NCBI GenBank assembly: GCA_038827615.1
Contig: JAWBNK010000001.1
Coordinates: 1,079,048-1,143,047, forward strand
Length of the DNA stretch: 64,000 nt
Direction: 5' to 3'
Source of the DNA: Thermosphaera sp.
Lineage (GTDB): Archaea; Thermoproteota; Thermoprotei_A; Sulfolobales; Desulfurococcaceae
The notes under the pieces were generated by a model. It saw only the letters and a program-made list of their open reading frames with translations. It had not been told where the DNA came from and made no database searches. Shown piece after piece: positions 17,393 through 24,744 of this stretch (position 1 is its first letter; each line of letters opens with the position of its first letter). The position numbers and the translations under genes were made by a program.

Positions 17393-17785
17393 GTGTTAGA
17401 CACTAATATACTGCTCCTTATCGCAGATGGTTTCCCTGTTCTAGAGGAGATCGAGGAACAAGTAGCGTTTAAGCCGGAATACATAGTTCTAGCACAAACC
17501 CTGAAAGAGCTGGAAACAATAGGGGGGAGAGAGGGAGGTTTAATGAAGAAGAAATGCGAGCTAGCAATCAAGATTGCAAGGGAGAGGTGCAAGATAGTTG
17601 ATCATAAGCCGGACGAGTTCCGCGACGCTGACGACGCTATTCTGGACTACGCGACGTCGTACAACGCGGCAATCGCCACTAACGATAGGGAGCTCAGAAG
17701 GAGAGCCAGGGAGAAGGGGCTTTCAGAGATATACCTTAGGGAAGAGTCCCAAAGGATTGTGGTTGAAGGATTAATAGAGTATTAA
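17393..17785 (+). CDS. PIN-domain protein (FCF1/Utp24-like)
   Basis: Predicted RNase with the PIN fold. 130 residues from GTG 17393. LDTN supplies the first catalytic aspartate, a glutamate follows near residue 44 (LKELETIGG), RDADDAILDYA gives the next acidic pair near residue 79 and ATNDRELRRRARE the last. FCF1/Utp24 is an 18S rRNA maturation nuclease in eukaryotes; a similar rRNA role in archaea is plausible but unproven. The coding similarity seems to begin earlier (KPSKIVLDTN), yet no ATG, GTG or TTG exists between the upstream stop at 17360 and 17393; CTG 17372 is possible. Adjacent to aIF2-gamma and Rpo7. Confidence 0.82.
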   Translation: MLDTNILLLIADGFPVLEEIEEQVAFKPEYIVLAQTLKELETIGGREGGLMKKKCELAIKIARERCKIVDHKPDEFRDADDAILDYATSYNAAIATNDRELRRRAREKGLSEIYLREESQRIVVEGLIEY

Positions 17786-17801
17786 GGATTAGCTTCCAGT
17801 A

Positions 17802-17810
17802 TTTATAAAA
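17802..17810 (+). promoter_or_regulatory. TATA box for the Rpo7 operon
   Basis: TTTATAAAA at 17802-17810 predicts a start near 17833, about 30 bases before the Rpo7 GTG, whose GGTG is at 17859-17862. Confidence 0.6.
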
Positions 17811-17865
17811 GGATATTCATAAATAACCATGGTTAGCTTGATTAAAACAATGCCATATAGGTGTT

Positions 17866-18423
17866 GTGGAATTGTATAATGTAATCAGAGTTAAGGACGT
17901 CGTGAGAATACCTCCGTCGAAGTTTGGACGGCCGCTAGAGGAGGTCGCCCTTGAAGAGCTCCGCGAGCTGTACGAGGGAACCGTTGTCGTCTTAAAGAAT
18001 CCTTTCACAGGAGAGGAGAAGAAAGAGCCCTCGGTGATAGTTACTATCCTCAGGTTGAATGTTGATCCTTCTGGGAAGATAATACCCGGAGATGGTGCGA
18101 CATACCATAACGTCGAGTTCGAAGCACTAGTGTTCCATCCCCAAGTCAAGGAAGTCGTCGAAGGAGAAGTAGTCACAGTTACGAAGAACGGGCTTTACGT
18201 GGATCTCGGAGTACTGGACGGCTTCATCTACATTAATCAGGTAGCCGATGAGAAGGTCTCCTACGACGCTGGCAGGGGCTCCCTGCTCTTAGAGGAGTCT
18301 AAGAAGTATATCGAGAAAGGCGATGTCGTCAGAGCCAGAATATTCAATGTCTCCCCAATGCCGGGGAAGGGTTTAAGGGTTCACATGACCATGAGACAAC
18401 CATCCATGGGAAAGATAGCTTAG
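17866..18423 (+). CDS. rpo7: DNA-directed RNA polymerase subunit Rpo7 (E)
   Basis: Forms the polymerase stalk with Rpo4 and binds nascent RNA. 185 residues from GTG 17866. The N-terminal RNP-like half includes VRIPPSKFGRPLEEV and YHNVEFEALVFHPQVKEVVEG in two parts; the C-terminal half is an S1/OB domain (GEVVTVTKNGLYVDLGVLDGF in part, then RARIFNVS). Spt4, dephospho-CoA kinase, eS24 and eS31 follow in one operon, an order widely kept in archaea. Confidence 0.96.
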   Translation: MELYNVIRVKDVVRIPPSKFGRPLEEVALEELRELYEGTVVVLKNPFTGEEKKEPSVIVTILRLNVDPSGKIIPGDGATYHNVEFEALVFHPQVKEVVEGEVVTVTKNGLYVDLGVLDGFIYINQVADEKVSYDAGRGSLLLEESKKYIEKGDVVRARIFNVSPMPGKGLRVHMTMRQPSMGKIA

Positions 18424-18435
18424 GGGGCTGGGATC

Positions 18436-18642
18436 GTGAGTAAGCGGGGAAAACCCTTCAAGGCGTGCAAAAACTGCAAAACACTTGTCGAGAGAGAAGC
18501 TGGGGTGTGCCCGACGTGTGGTTCAAAAAGCTTCACAGACGAGTGGAACGGTGTCATAATAATACTCAATCCCGAGAAGAGCGATTTAGCCAGGAAACTG
18601 GACTTAAAGCAGAAGGGAAGATACGTGGTTAAGATTGGGTGA
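18436..18642 (+). CDS. spt4: Transcription elongation factor Spt4 (RpoE'')
   Basis: Zinc-binding partner of Spt5 that aids processive transcription. 68 residues with CKNCKTLV near residue 11 and CPTCG near 26, together one zinc site, and the ending WNGVIIILNPEKSDLARKL, typical of archaeal Spt4. GTG start with GGGATC just ahead. Overlaps the next gene by eight bases. Confidence 0.95.
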   Translation: MSKRGKPFKACKNCKTLVEREAGVCPTCGSKSFTDEWNGVIIILNPEKSDLARKLDLKQKGRYVVKIG

Positions 18643-19123
18643 GCCCAGCCATCCTATTCCCTGTTTAAAGCCGCCGGGTTTTCTCAGGAAAACGCTTAGT
18701 CTCCCGCAAGGAAAACTGTATGTTTCAGAAAAACCCGTTATTTCCGGGTTAAGCTCGGATGCAACAATAGGGGATGTTGTCTCCTCAAACCATATTTCAA
18801 GAGTGAAAATCGTTGATTATAAGACGAAGAGGTTTGAGAAAGTTCGCGGAAACCGCTCAGAGCGCACACCCGTGATCCGCTTGGTCAACCCGGCTGGATG
18901 CGTCAGCCTCAATTCATTCGTAATAAACCTCTTAAAGACGCCCTTTACTGCTGAGGTTGTTGGCGAGGAGGACCTGCTCGTCTTTTCGCTGGCTCCCTCG
19001 CTCGTTAAATCGGGGAGAGTTCTATACGGGCAACCCAACACGGGGGTCGTAGAGCTTGAAGCTGATGGAGTCAGGATTTTAAAGCTTCTTAAAACTTTTA
19101 AGCTAGTTAAAACCGTTATTTAG
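18635..19123 (+). CDS. GTP-dependent dephospho-CoA kinase (DUF359)
   Basis: Last step of archaeal coenzyme A synthesis, using GTP. 162 residues. Family landmarks are IGDVVSSNH near residue 45, VDYKTKR near 60, VNPAGCVS near 85, GEEDLL near 113 and LYGQPNTGVV near 131. TTG start overlapping the Spt4 stop. Assignment rests on family pattern and on its fixed place between spt4 and eS24 in archaeal genomes. Confidence 0.88.
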   Translation: MGEPSHPIPCLKPPGFLRKTLSLPQGKLYVSEKPVISGLSSDATIGDVVSSNHISRVKIVDYKTKRFEKVRGNRSERTPVIRLVNPAGCVSLNSFVINLLKTPFTAEVVGEEDLLVFSLAPSLVKSGRVLYGQPNTGVVELEADGVRILKLLKTFKLVKTVI

Positions 19124-19139
19124 GTGAAGGTGATTACGA

Positions 19140-19472
19140 GTGGTTAAGACTATTCAGTTAGACAAATACATGGGCGAGGTCGTCGAAGAACGCTACAACC
19201 CGTTGATAAAGAGAGTTGAAGTAGTTATCAAGATTGGCCACCCGGGCGAGGGAACACCGAGCAAGGGGTTGCTGAGAATAGCCTTGTCGAAACACTACGG
19301 TAAACCTGTTGAGCAGGTTATAATTAGGAGTTTGGAGACGGAGTTCGGCGTCCAAGTGAGCAGGGTCGAGGCCCATGTTTACGATGACGCCTCTAGGGTT
19401 AAACTATTTGAACCCGAATATATAATAAAGCGAAACGATGAATCCCTTCAGAAGATTCAACAATCCCAGTGA
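19140..19472 (+). CDS. rps24e: Ribosomal protein eS24
   Basis: Small-subunit protein. 110 residues: VVEERYNPLIKRVEVVIKIGHPG in two parts, GTPSKGLLRIALSKHYGKP near residue 38 and VSRVEAHVYDDASRVKLFEPEYI in two parts near the end. GTG start with GGTGATTAC upstream. eS31 follows after ten bases, as usual. Confidence 0.95.
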   Translation: MVKTIQLDKYMGEVVEERYNPLIKRVEVVIKIGHPGEGTPSKGLLRIALSKHYGKPVEQVIIRSLETEFGVQVSRVEAHVYDDASRVKLFEPEYIIKRNDESLQKIQQSQ

Positions 19473-19482
19473 GGGTGGTTGA

Positions 19483-19647
19483 ATGCCTTACGTTCACAAA
19501 CTATATGAGGTTGATTACAAATCCGGTGCGATAAAGAGGAAGAACAAGACCTGTCCGAAGTGCGGGTCCTTCATGGCTTTTCACCAGAAGCCTGTTGCTA
19601 GATGGCACTGTGGAAGATGCGGGTACGTTGAGTACGCTCCGAAGTAG
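19483..19647 (+). CDS. rps27ae: Ribosomal protein eS31 (S27ae)
   Basis: Short zinc-ribbon protein of the small subunit; in eukaryotes it is made as a ubiquitin fusion, in archaea as a free protein. 54 residues from ATG 19483 to TAG 19645-19647. Sequence shows HKLYEVDY near the start, CPKCG at residue about 24 and CGRCGYVEYAPK at the end, giving the four zinc cysteines. GGGTGG lies seven bases ahead of the ATG. Ends the Rpo7 operon. Confidence 0.95.
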   Translation: MPYVHKLYEVDYKSGAIKRKNKTCPKCGSFMAFHQKPVARWHCGRCGYVEYAPK

Positions 19648-19694
19648 CGCGGGATTTTTCAATCAGCTCCCAACTTCAACCAAGAGATGGTTGA

Positions 19695-20774
19695 ATGAAC
19701 CCCCTCGCCTCCCACAGGATACCCTATGACATCCCGGGGGTCCATGCTCAGGAATTAATTTCCCTCGGCTTTGAGTCAACCAGCCACACATTCGGAGTCG
19801 GGATCGTAAGGCTCAGGGGCGGTGCAGTCGAGGTACTGGCAAACGTTAACAGCCAGTATAAGCCGCCAAAGGGGGGTTTACATCCTCGGGAGGCCTCTTA
19901 TCACCACATGGAGAAAGCATATTCGTTGCTTAAACAAGCCCTGGAGAAGGCTGGGGTGAGCTTGAAAGATGTTTCAGTCGTGAGCTACTCAATGGGTCCA
20001 GGTCTGGGTCCATGCCTACGGGTCTCCGCGAGCGTCGCCAGGTTCCTGGCTTCATACTACGATAAGCCTCTTGTCCCAGTTAACCATGCAATCGCTCACA
20101 TCGAGATAGGCAAGCTCTACAGTGGTTTCACAGACCCGCTCGTAATATACGTCTCCGGCGGGAACACAATGATCGTTGTAGCTAAGGATGGAGCATACAG
20201 GGTTCTCGGCGAGACTCTCGACATCCCCCTTGGAAACCTGTTGGATACTTTTGCCCGTGAAATAGGGATAGCCCCTCCCTACGTGGTCGAAGGAAAACAC
20301 GCCGTAGACTTGTGCTCAGAGTGGAACCCTGATTTCGTCCCACTACCCTACACTGTAAAAGGTAGCGATCTGAGCTTTTCGGGTCTTCTAACAGCCGCAT
20401 TACAGAGAGCGAGAAATGCTCGAGGAGATAGAAGGACGCTAGGAGCCATCTGCAACAGCTTGAGGGAAACAGCCTTCAACATGCTGGTAGAAGTTGCTGA
20501 GAGAAGCCTTATTCTCTCAGGTAAGAAATCTATCCTCCTCGTGGGAGGAGTAGCGTCTAACACGGTGTTGAAATGGAAGCTTGAGAAGCTCTCGGAGATT
20601 CACGGCATACCCTACTACGGCACGCCTCCCGATATAGCAGGAGATAATGGATTAATGATCTCCTATACTGGGTTGTTAATGTATCTCAACGGTTTCTCGG
20701 TGAAGCCTGAAGAAGCCTTCGTAAGGCAGAGGTTAAGGTTGGACGAGGGGTCTTACCCGTGGCTGGGATTGTAA
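19695..20774 (+). CDS. kae1: KEOPS complex subunit Kae1 (tRNA t6A transferase)
   Basis: Transfers threonylcarbamoyl to A37 of ANN-decoding tRNAs. 359 residues. The ASKHA fold opens with SLGFESTSHTFGVGIV near residue 22; the metal-binding HAIAHIE motif is near residue 130, then VIYVSGGNTMIVV and the C-terminal LVGGVASNTVLK. An N-terminal extension of about 20 residues precedes the usual start; no better start codon is in frame. Overlaps Bud32 by 16 bases, so the two KEOPS subunits are made together. Both Pcc1-type subunits are elsewhere in the window (23760 and 37240). Confidence 0.96.
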   Translation: MNPLASHRIPYDIPGVHAQELISLGFESTSHTFGVGIVRLRGGAVEVLANVNSQYKPPKGGLHPREASYHHMEKAYSLLKQALEKAGVSLKDVSVVSYSMGPGLGPCLRVSASVARFLASYYDKPLVPVNHAIAHIEIGKLYSGFTDPLVIYVSGGNTMIVVAKDGAYRVLGETLDIPLGNLLDTFAREIGIAPPYVVEGKHAVDLCSEWNPDFVPLPYTVKGSDLSFSGLLTAALQRARNARGDRRTLGAICNSLRETAFNMLVEVAERSLILSGKKSILLVGGVASNTVLKWKLEKLSEIHGIPYYGTPPDIAGDNGLMISYTGLLMYLNGFSVKPEEAFVRQRLRLDEGSYPWLGL

Positions 20775-21439
20775 ACTATCATAATAGAGGAGCTGAGGCG
20801 GTAATATACCGCGTTAAAATCTTCGGAAAAGACTTCATCGTTAAGAAGAGGCTGGATAAGCCGTATAGGCATGAATTATTCAACAAAGTATTCAAGGAGC
20901 ATAGGACCAGAGTGGAGGCGAGAATACTCGCTCACTTACGCAGCATAGGTCTCAACGTTCCAGCCCCAATCATCGTTGACGCTAAGAACGGGGTCCTAGT
21001 TATCGAATACGTCAAGGGGGTTTCGCTCTCCTCGATAATAGGCTCCCTCAGCGATTCAGAATTGAGTAGGGTAGCCGGGGAGTTGGGGAGACAAGTCGCC
21101 ATAATGCATTCTAATAAAATCTACCACGGAGATCTAACCTTGTCCAACACCATCTATAGTGGAGAGAAAGTATTCATCATAGACTTCGGGTTGGCCGGGT
21201 ATAGCGATGACGTGGAGGAATACGCCATAGACCTTCACTTACTAAACCGGAACCTCCTAGCTATGTATCCTTCACTGGCCGATAGATTCATGGCTTCCTT
21301 CCTGCACTCGTACAGGGATAATTTCAAGGGTAGCTTCGAAGAAGTTAAGAACAGGTTTCTCGAGATAAGGGTGAGAGGGAGATATGTCGACAGAGAGCTC
21401 AGGAAGAGCGTCATGAGGGAGAGGTATGTATCCGAGTGA
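20759..21439 (+). CDS. bud32: KEOPS complex kinase/ATPase Bud32
   Basis: Small RIO-like kinase that activates Kae1. 226 residues. GAEAVIYRV near residue 11 replaces the glycine-rich loop, the lysine is in DFIVKKRLDKPYRH, and the catalytic HGDLTLSN motif near residue 121 is followed by IIDFGLAG. GTG start inside kae1. It is a separate gene here, not fused to kae1 as in methanogens. The XTP pyrophosphatase gene overlaps its end by 14 bases. Confidence 0.95.
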   Translation: MAGIVNYHNRGAEAVIYRVKIFGKDFIVKKRLDKPYRHELFNKVFKEHRTRVEARILAHLRSIGLNVPAPIIVDAKNGVLVIEYVKGVSLSSIIGSLSDSELSRVAGELGRQVAIMHSNKIYHGDLTLSNTIYSGEKVFIIDFGLAGYSDDVEEYAIDLHLLNRNLLAMYPSLADRFMASFLHSYRDNFKGSFEEVKNRFLEIRVRGRYVDRELRKSVMRERYVSE

Positions 21440-22001
21440 GGTATTCTTCGCTACTGGAAACAAGCACAAATTTGACGAGGTTAAACCCATAGCATCGAAA
21501 TACGGGTTTGTTCTCAAGCAGTACCCGGGAGTCAAGTTTGAAGTACAATCAGACGACCTGCGAGTCATAGCCAGAACGGCTGCTATTCAAGCATATGGGG
21601 AAGTTGGCAAGCCCATTCTAGTGGAAGACGCCGGCTTGTTCGTGGAGGCTTTAAACGGGTTCCCGGGACCATATAGTAGCTTCGTCTACAAGACGATAGG
21701 AGTCGAAGGCCTACTGAAGCTGATGAAGGATATCGCAGACCGAAGAGCATGCTTTAAATCCGTTGCAGTGCTGATTTACGAGCCGTATTTCGTAGTCAAG
21801 GAGGGAGAAGTGTGCGGGCACATAGCTCATGAAGCCAGAGGGGACAAGGGCTTCGGTTTCGACCCGGTTTTCATCCCAGACGGCTCCGATAAAACATTCG
21901 CTGAGATGAGCATTGAGGAGAAAAACCTGTTCAGCCACAGAGCGAAGGCCGTTGAAGGAGTTTTCTCCTTTCTCAGAGAACACGGGTTACGGACTGAATA
22001 A
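21426..22001 (+). CDS. rdgB: XTP/dITP diphosphatase (RdgB/HAM1)
   Basis: Hydrolyses XTP and (d)ITP to keep deaminated purines out of nucleic acids. 191 residues. FFATGNKHKFDEV at the N-terminus, VEDAGLFVEALNGFPGPYSS near residue 63 and GDKGFGFDPVFIP near 137 with FAEMSIEEKNLFSHRAKA are the family's three signature regions. Overlaps bud32; GGGAGAGGT precedes ATG 21426. Confidence 0.95.
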   Translation: MYPSEVFFATGNKHKFDEVKPIASKYGFVLKQYPGVKFEVQSDDLRVIARTAAIQAYGEVGKPILVEDAGLFVEALNGFPGPYSSFVYKTIGVEGLLKLMKDIADRRACFKSVAVLIYEPYFVVKEGEVCGHIAHEARGDKGFGFDPVFIPDGSDKTFAEMSIEEKNLFSHRAKAVEGVFSFLREHGLRTE

Positions 22002-22062
22002 ATTTAAAACCCGTTTTTAATATGGATTTCAGTTAGCAGTGCTTTAGAGTCAAGGTGTTCAT

Positions 22063-22554
22063 ATGAACAAGAAGAGAGACCGTGGTCAATCACACTCTAA
22101 CAGGCCGGCGAGAGCTGGTCCGCCGAGATGGCTGAAGCTAGACATGAGCCCTAGCGATGTAGAGCTCTTAGTAGTCGAGCTCGCGAAGAAAGGTTACACT
22201 CCATCCATGATCGGCGTCTTACTGAGGGATCAGTATGGAATCCCGCTCGTTAAACAAGTAACGGGGAAGAAGCTTGTAGAGATATTGAGCAAGCACGGCG
22301 TCAAAGTCGCTATTCCCGAGGACCTCATGTCTTTAATGCAGAAGGCCGTTAACCTCAGAAGGCATTTAAGCGAGCATCCGAAGGATTACCACAGCAAGAA
22401 GGGGTTGATAGAGGTTGAGTCGAAGATCCATAGACTGGTTAAGTATTATAAGAGGATCGGCGTTCTACCATCGGACTGGAAGTACGACCCTGAGAAGGCG
22501 AAGCTCCTAATATCCGGCGGTATTTATTCGTTCGCGCAACAGCCCTCTCAATAA
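22063..22554 (+). CDS. rps15: Ribosomal protein uS15
   Basis: 16S rRNA central-domain binder. 163 residues, with the archaeal N-terminal extension ([15 protein letters not shown], then a helical domain [20 protein letters not shown]) and the C-terminal uS15 core [42 protein letters not shown] lies seven bases before ATG 22063. The RecJ/Cdc45-like gene and Pcc1 paralogue follow, a neighbourhood shared with Thermococcales and Sulfolobales. Confidence 0.96.
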   Translation: MNKKRDRGQSHSNRPARAGPPRWLKLDMSPSDVELLVVELAKKGYTPSMIGVLLRDQYGIPLVKQVTGKKLVEILSKHGVKVAIPEDLMSLMQKAVNLRRHLSEHPKDYHSKKGLIEVESKIHRLVKYYKRIGVLPSDWKYDPEKAKLLISGGIYSFAQQPSQ

Positions 22555-22609
22555 GGTTATCCTTATTACTGAATCCCGCCCTTAACTTTTAATCAGCTGG
22601 TGTGTTTTC

Positions 22610-23752
22610 GTGGGTAAGGAGGAGTTCATCAACTTTATCCAGAGAGAACAGAGTTTTAGGATAATTCCAAGCACCGACTTGGACTCCCTCCTGGCCAGCG
22701 CTATCATTTTGAAAAACCTGGCTCTCCACGGCTATGATGTTAAAGTGAATTTTGATCCGAAATACATTATTGACGAGCCCGGAGAGCCGCAACTCCTCAT
22801 CAATCTCAAGCCCGTCCAATCCTCAAAGCAATTTTCACTGGAGCCAATGAGGGATACCAGCATTAGCGGCCTAGTAGTCACTGTACTGGACGAGATGTTC
22901 GGTGTTGACAAATGGGATAAGATTCTCGCCTTAATAAGTGGAATATACAGAAACCTTGATACCGGTCAAGATGGTTTCAAAGGCTTAGAACAAAGCATTT
23001 CAAACTATCTCTTAGTGAGCAAGGAGATGGGTAAGGAAATAGGCATTAAGCTATGGGGTCATAAAAGAGTCGGCCTCGCAAAGTCTTTTGCGAGAACGTT
23101 GATTCCATTCCTTCCCGGTTTCACAGGCCTACGAGACAGGGTAGAGGATTTCCTGAAGAAAGCCACCAAGTCTGCCGATGTAAACAGGCTTCAACCAATA
23201 GACATCTCCACAGATGAGGGGCGTTCAACGATAGTTGAGCTTACCAACTTGATCAAAAAATCCATAAACATCCCCCAGGATTATTTGAAAAACTATTTAA
23301 TGAGGCTAATAGGCTTCAACCACACTATTCTCACAGAAGTGGGGCAGATCGAGCTATTGGAAGTGATGGGTTCCATACTAGTTTTCACTAGTTTAAAGCG
23401 CGAAAACGTATTCAAGACCTTGGGCTACGCGCAACAAGCCCTGTTCACTCAAGTACTCTCTATTTATGAGGAGGTCATAGATGAAGTAGCCGCACTTCTC
23501 GGCTCAGCGATCCCGGAGCAGTTATTGAACGGCAAGCCGGTCGACGTGGAAGGGTTCATTGAGAGACCGGACTTGATAGTTGATATTGCTAATGAAATGC
23601 CGATGCCGAATAGTAAGACCCCTGTATCAATAATATACAACGGAGGGACGTACACGGTTCTTAGAGAACTGTTGAGGATCGGGGTGGAGCCAAGTAAAGC
23701 CTATGAATCCTGCGACGAAGTACAAATTTGCGCGGTGACCAGCAACGTTTAG
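22610..23752 (+). CDS. Degenerate DHH/RecJ-like protein (candidate archaeal Cdc45/GAN homologue)
   Basis: 380 residues from GTG 22610 with GGTG nearby. The N-terminal STDLDSLLASAII near residue 21 resembles the first DHH-phosphoesterase motif (DxD) with its flanking residues changed, and no DHH triplet or intact second metal motif was found, so nuclease activity is unlikely. Archaeal RecJ-like proteins next to uS15 act with GINS and MCM as the Cdc45 counterpart; some are nucleases, others inactive. The assignment rests on position, length and this remnant. It could instead be an unrelated protein of the locus. Confidence 0.6.
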   Translation: MGKEEFINFIQREQSFRIIPSTDLDSLLASAIILKNLALHGYDVKVNFDPKYIIDEPGEPQLLINLKPVQSSKQFSLEPMRDTSISGLVVTVLDEMFGVDKWDKILALISGIYRNLDTGQDGFKGLEQSISNYLLVSKEMGKEIGIKLWGHKRVGLAKSFARTLIPFLPGFTGLRDRVEDFLKKATKSADVNRLQPIDISTDEGRSTIVELTNLIKKSINIPQDYLKNYLMRLIGFNHTILTEVGQIELLEVMGSILVFTSLKRENVFKTLGYAQQALFTQVLSIYEEVIDEVAALLGSAIPEQLLNGKPVDVEGFIERPDLIVDIANEMPMPNSKTPVSIIYNGGTYTVLRELLRIGVEPSKAYESCDEVQICAVTSNV

Positions 23753-23759
23753 ATCAATC

Positions 23760-23996
23760 GTGAAGATTGCTTCCCCCAGCCAAGTCTTCATTAAATCGGC
23801 CTACGGAATGCTACACCCGGATAATGCGATCCCTCCGCGGGATGTCAGCATAGTGGAGAGGTTGGATGACTTGAGCAAGTACGAGATTGTTTTCACAGCT
23901 CCGAGAGGACTGAAGGGGTTGAGAACCCTTAAAGGGAGCGTCGATGAGGTTTTAAAGCTCCTTGAAATAGCGGAGAGCTTGGCAATGTTTAAATAA
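23760..23996 (+). CDS. Pcc1-like protein, candidate KEOPS subunit Pcc2
   Basis: 78 residues, GTG start eight bases after the RecJ-like gene; no earlier start codon is in frame. Size and pattern (IKSAYGMLHPDNAIPPRDVSI, then EIVFTAPRGLKGLRTLKGSVDEVLKLLEIAESL in two parts) fit the Pcc1 beta-beta-alpha fold with its C-terminal helix. A canonical Pcc1 exists at 37240, so this is the paralogue. Archaeal Pcc2 has been reported as the fifth KEOPS subunit, the counterpart of Gon7, and I recall a gene of this kind between recJ and eS1 in Thermococcus. The link is by inference. Confidence 0.6.
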   Translation: MKIASPSQVFIKSAYGMLHPDNAIPPRDVSIVERLDDLSKYEIVFTAPRGLKGLRTLKGSVDEVLKLLEIAESLAMFK

Positions 23997-24043
23997 CCCC
24001 TAAAACGATATAAACCCTACCTAGACGAGAAGAAGTGGTGTTT

Positions 24044-24685
24044 ATGCCGGCGAAGGCAAAGTATACTGCACGCGACAAGTGGAAGATGAAGAAGTGGTTT
24101 GAAATACTTGCGCCTAAGGCGTTTGGAGAGATATCCCTGGGGTCTACTCCAGCAGACGAGCCCGAAAAGCTGGTGGGAAGGGTCGTCGAGACGACTCTCT
24201 ACGATTTAACCGGGGATATATCGCAGGTTCACGTTAAGCTCTACTTCCAAGTCGTCACCGTCGATGGGGGTAAGGCCTACACCAGGTTTAAGGGGCACGA
24301 GCTAGCTCGCGACTACATGAAAAGCTTGATCAGGAGGAAGAGCAGTAAGATCCAGGGAATATTCGACGTGACAACTAAGGATGGATTCGTGTTGAGACTT
24401 ACTATAGTAGCGTTGACGAGTTTCAGGTGCAAAACAAGCCAGAAGAAGTCCATAAGAAAGATAATGAGAGATTACATCATGTCGAAAGCCCCGGAGCTCA
24501 CAATGGACGAGCTCGTCAACGAGATTTTAAGCGGAAAAATCTCGAACGAAGTAGCAGAGGCGGCTAGAAAGATATATCCGATAAGGAGAGTGGAAGTTTA
24601 CAAGTCGAAACTACTCATGATCCCCACAGAGGAGGGTCCGAAGCCGGCCGTTGTCATATCCCCTGTTCAATTGAAGTCCAAGTAG
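24044..24685 (+). CDS. rps3ae: Ribosomal protein eS1 (S3Ae)
   Basis: Platform protein of the archaeal/eukaryotic small subunit. 213 residues from ATG 24044; GTG codons at 24035 and 24038 are in frame but make up the GGTG site that serves the ATG. Sequence shows KWKMKKWFEILAPKAFGE at the start, LYDLTGDISQVHVKLYFQV in two parts, GHELARDYMKSLIRRKSSKI and a C-terminal RRVEVYKSKLLMIP. Closes the uS15 cluster. Confidence 0.96.
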   Translation: MPAKAKYTARDKWKMKKWFEILAPKAFGEISLGSTPADEPEKLVGRVVETTLYDLTGDISQVHVKLYFQVVTVDGGKAYTRFKGHELARDYMKSLIRRKSSKIQGIFDVTTKDGFVLRLTIVALTSFRCKTSQKKSIRKIMRDYIMSKAPELTMDELVNEILSGKISNEVAEAARKIYPIRRVEVYKSKLLMIPTEEGPKPAVVISPVQLKSK

Positions 24686-24698
24686 CTCGGCAAGTCTT

Positions 24699-24709
24699 CT
24701 TTATAAATC
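24699..24709 (+). promoter_or_regulatory. TATA box for the GlmU-like gene
   Basis: CTTTATAAATC predicts a start near 24730, leaving a leader of about 15 bases and no clear Shine-Dalgarno, so this gene may be translated as a near-leaderless message. Confidence 0.5.
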
Positions 24710-24744
24710 ATTCACTTACTCTATTCTATTATTGTGAGTAGTTC

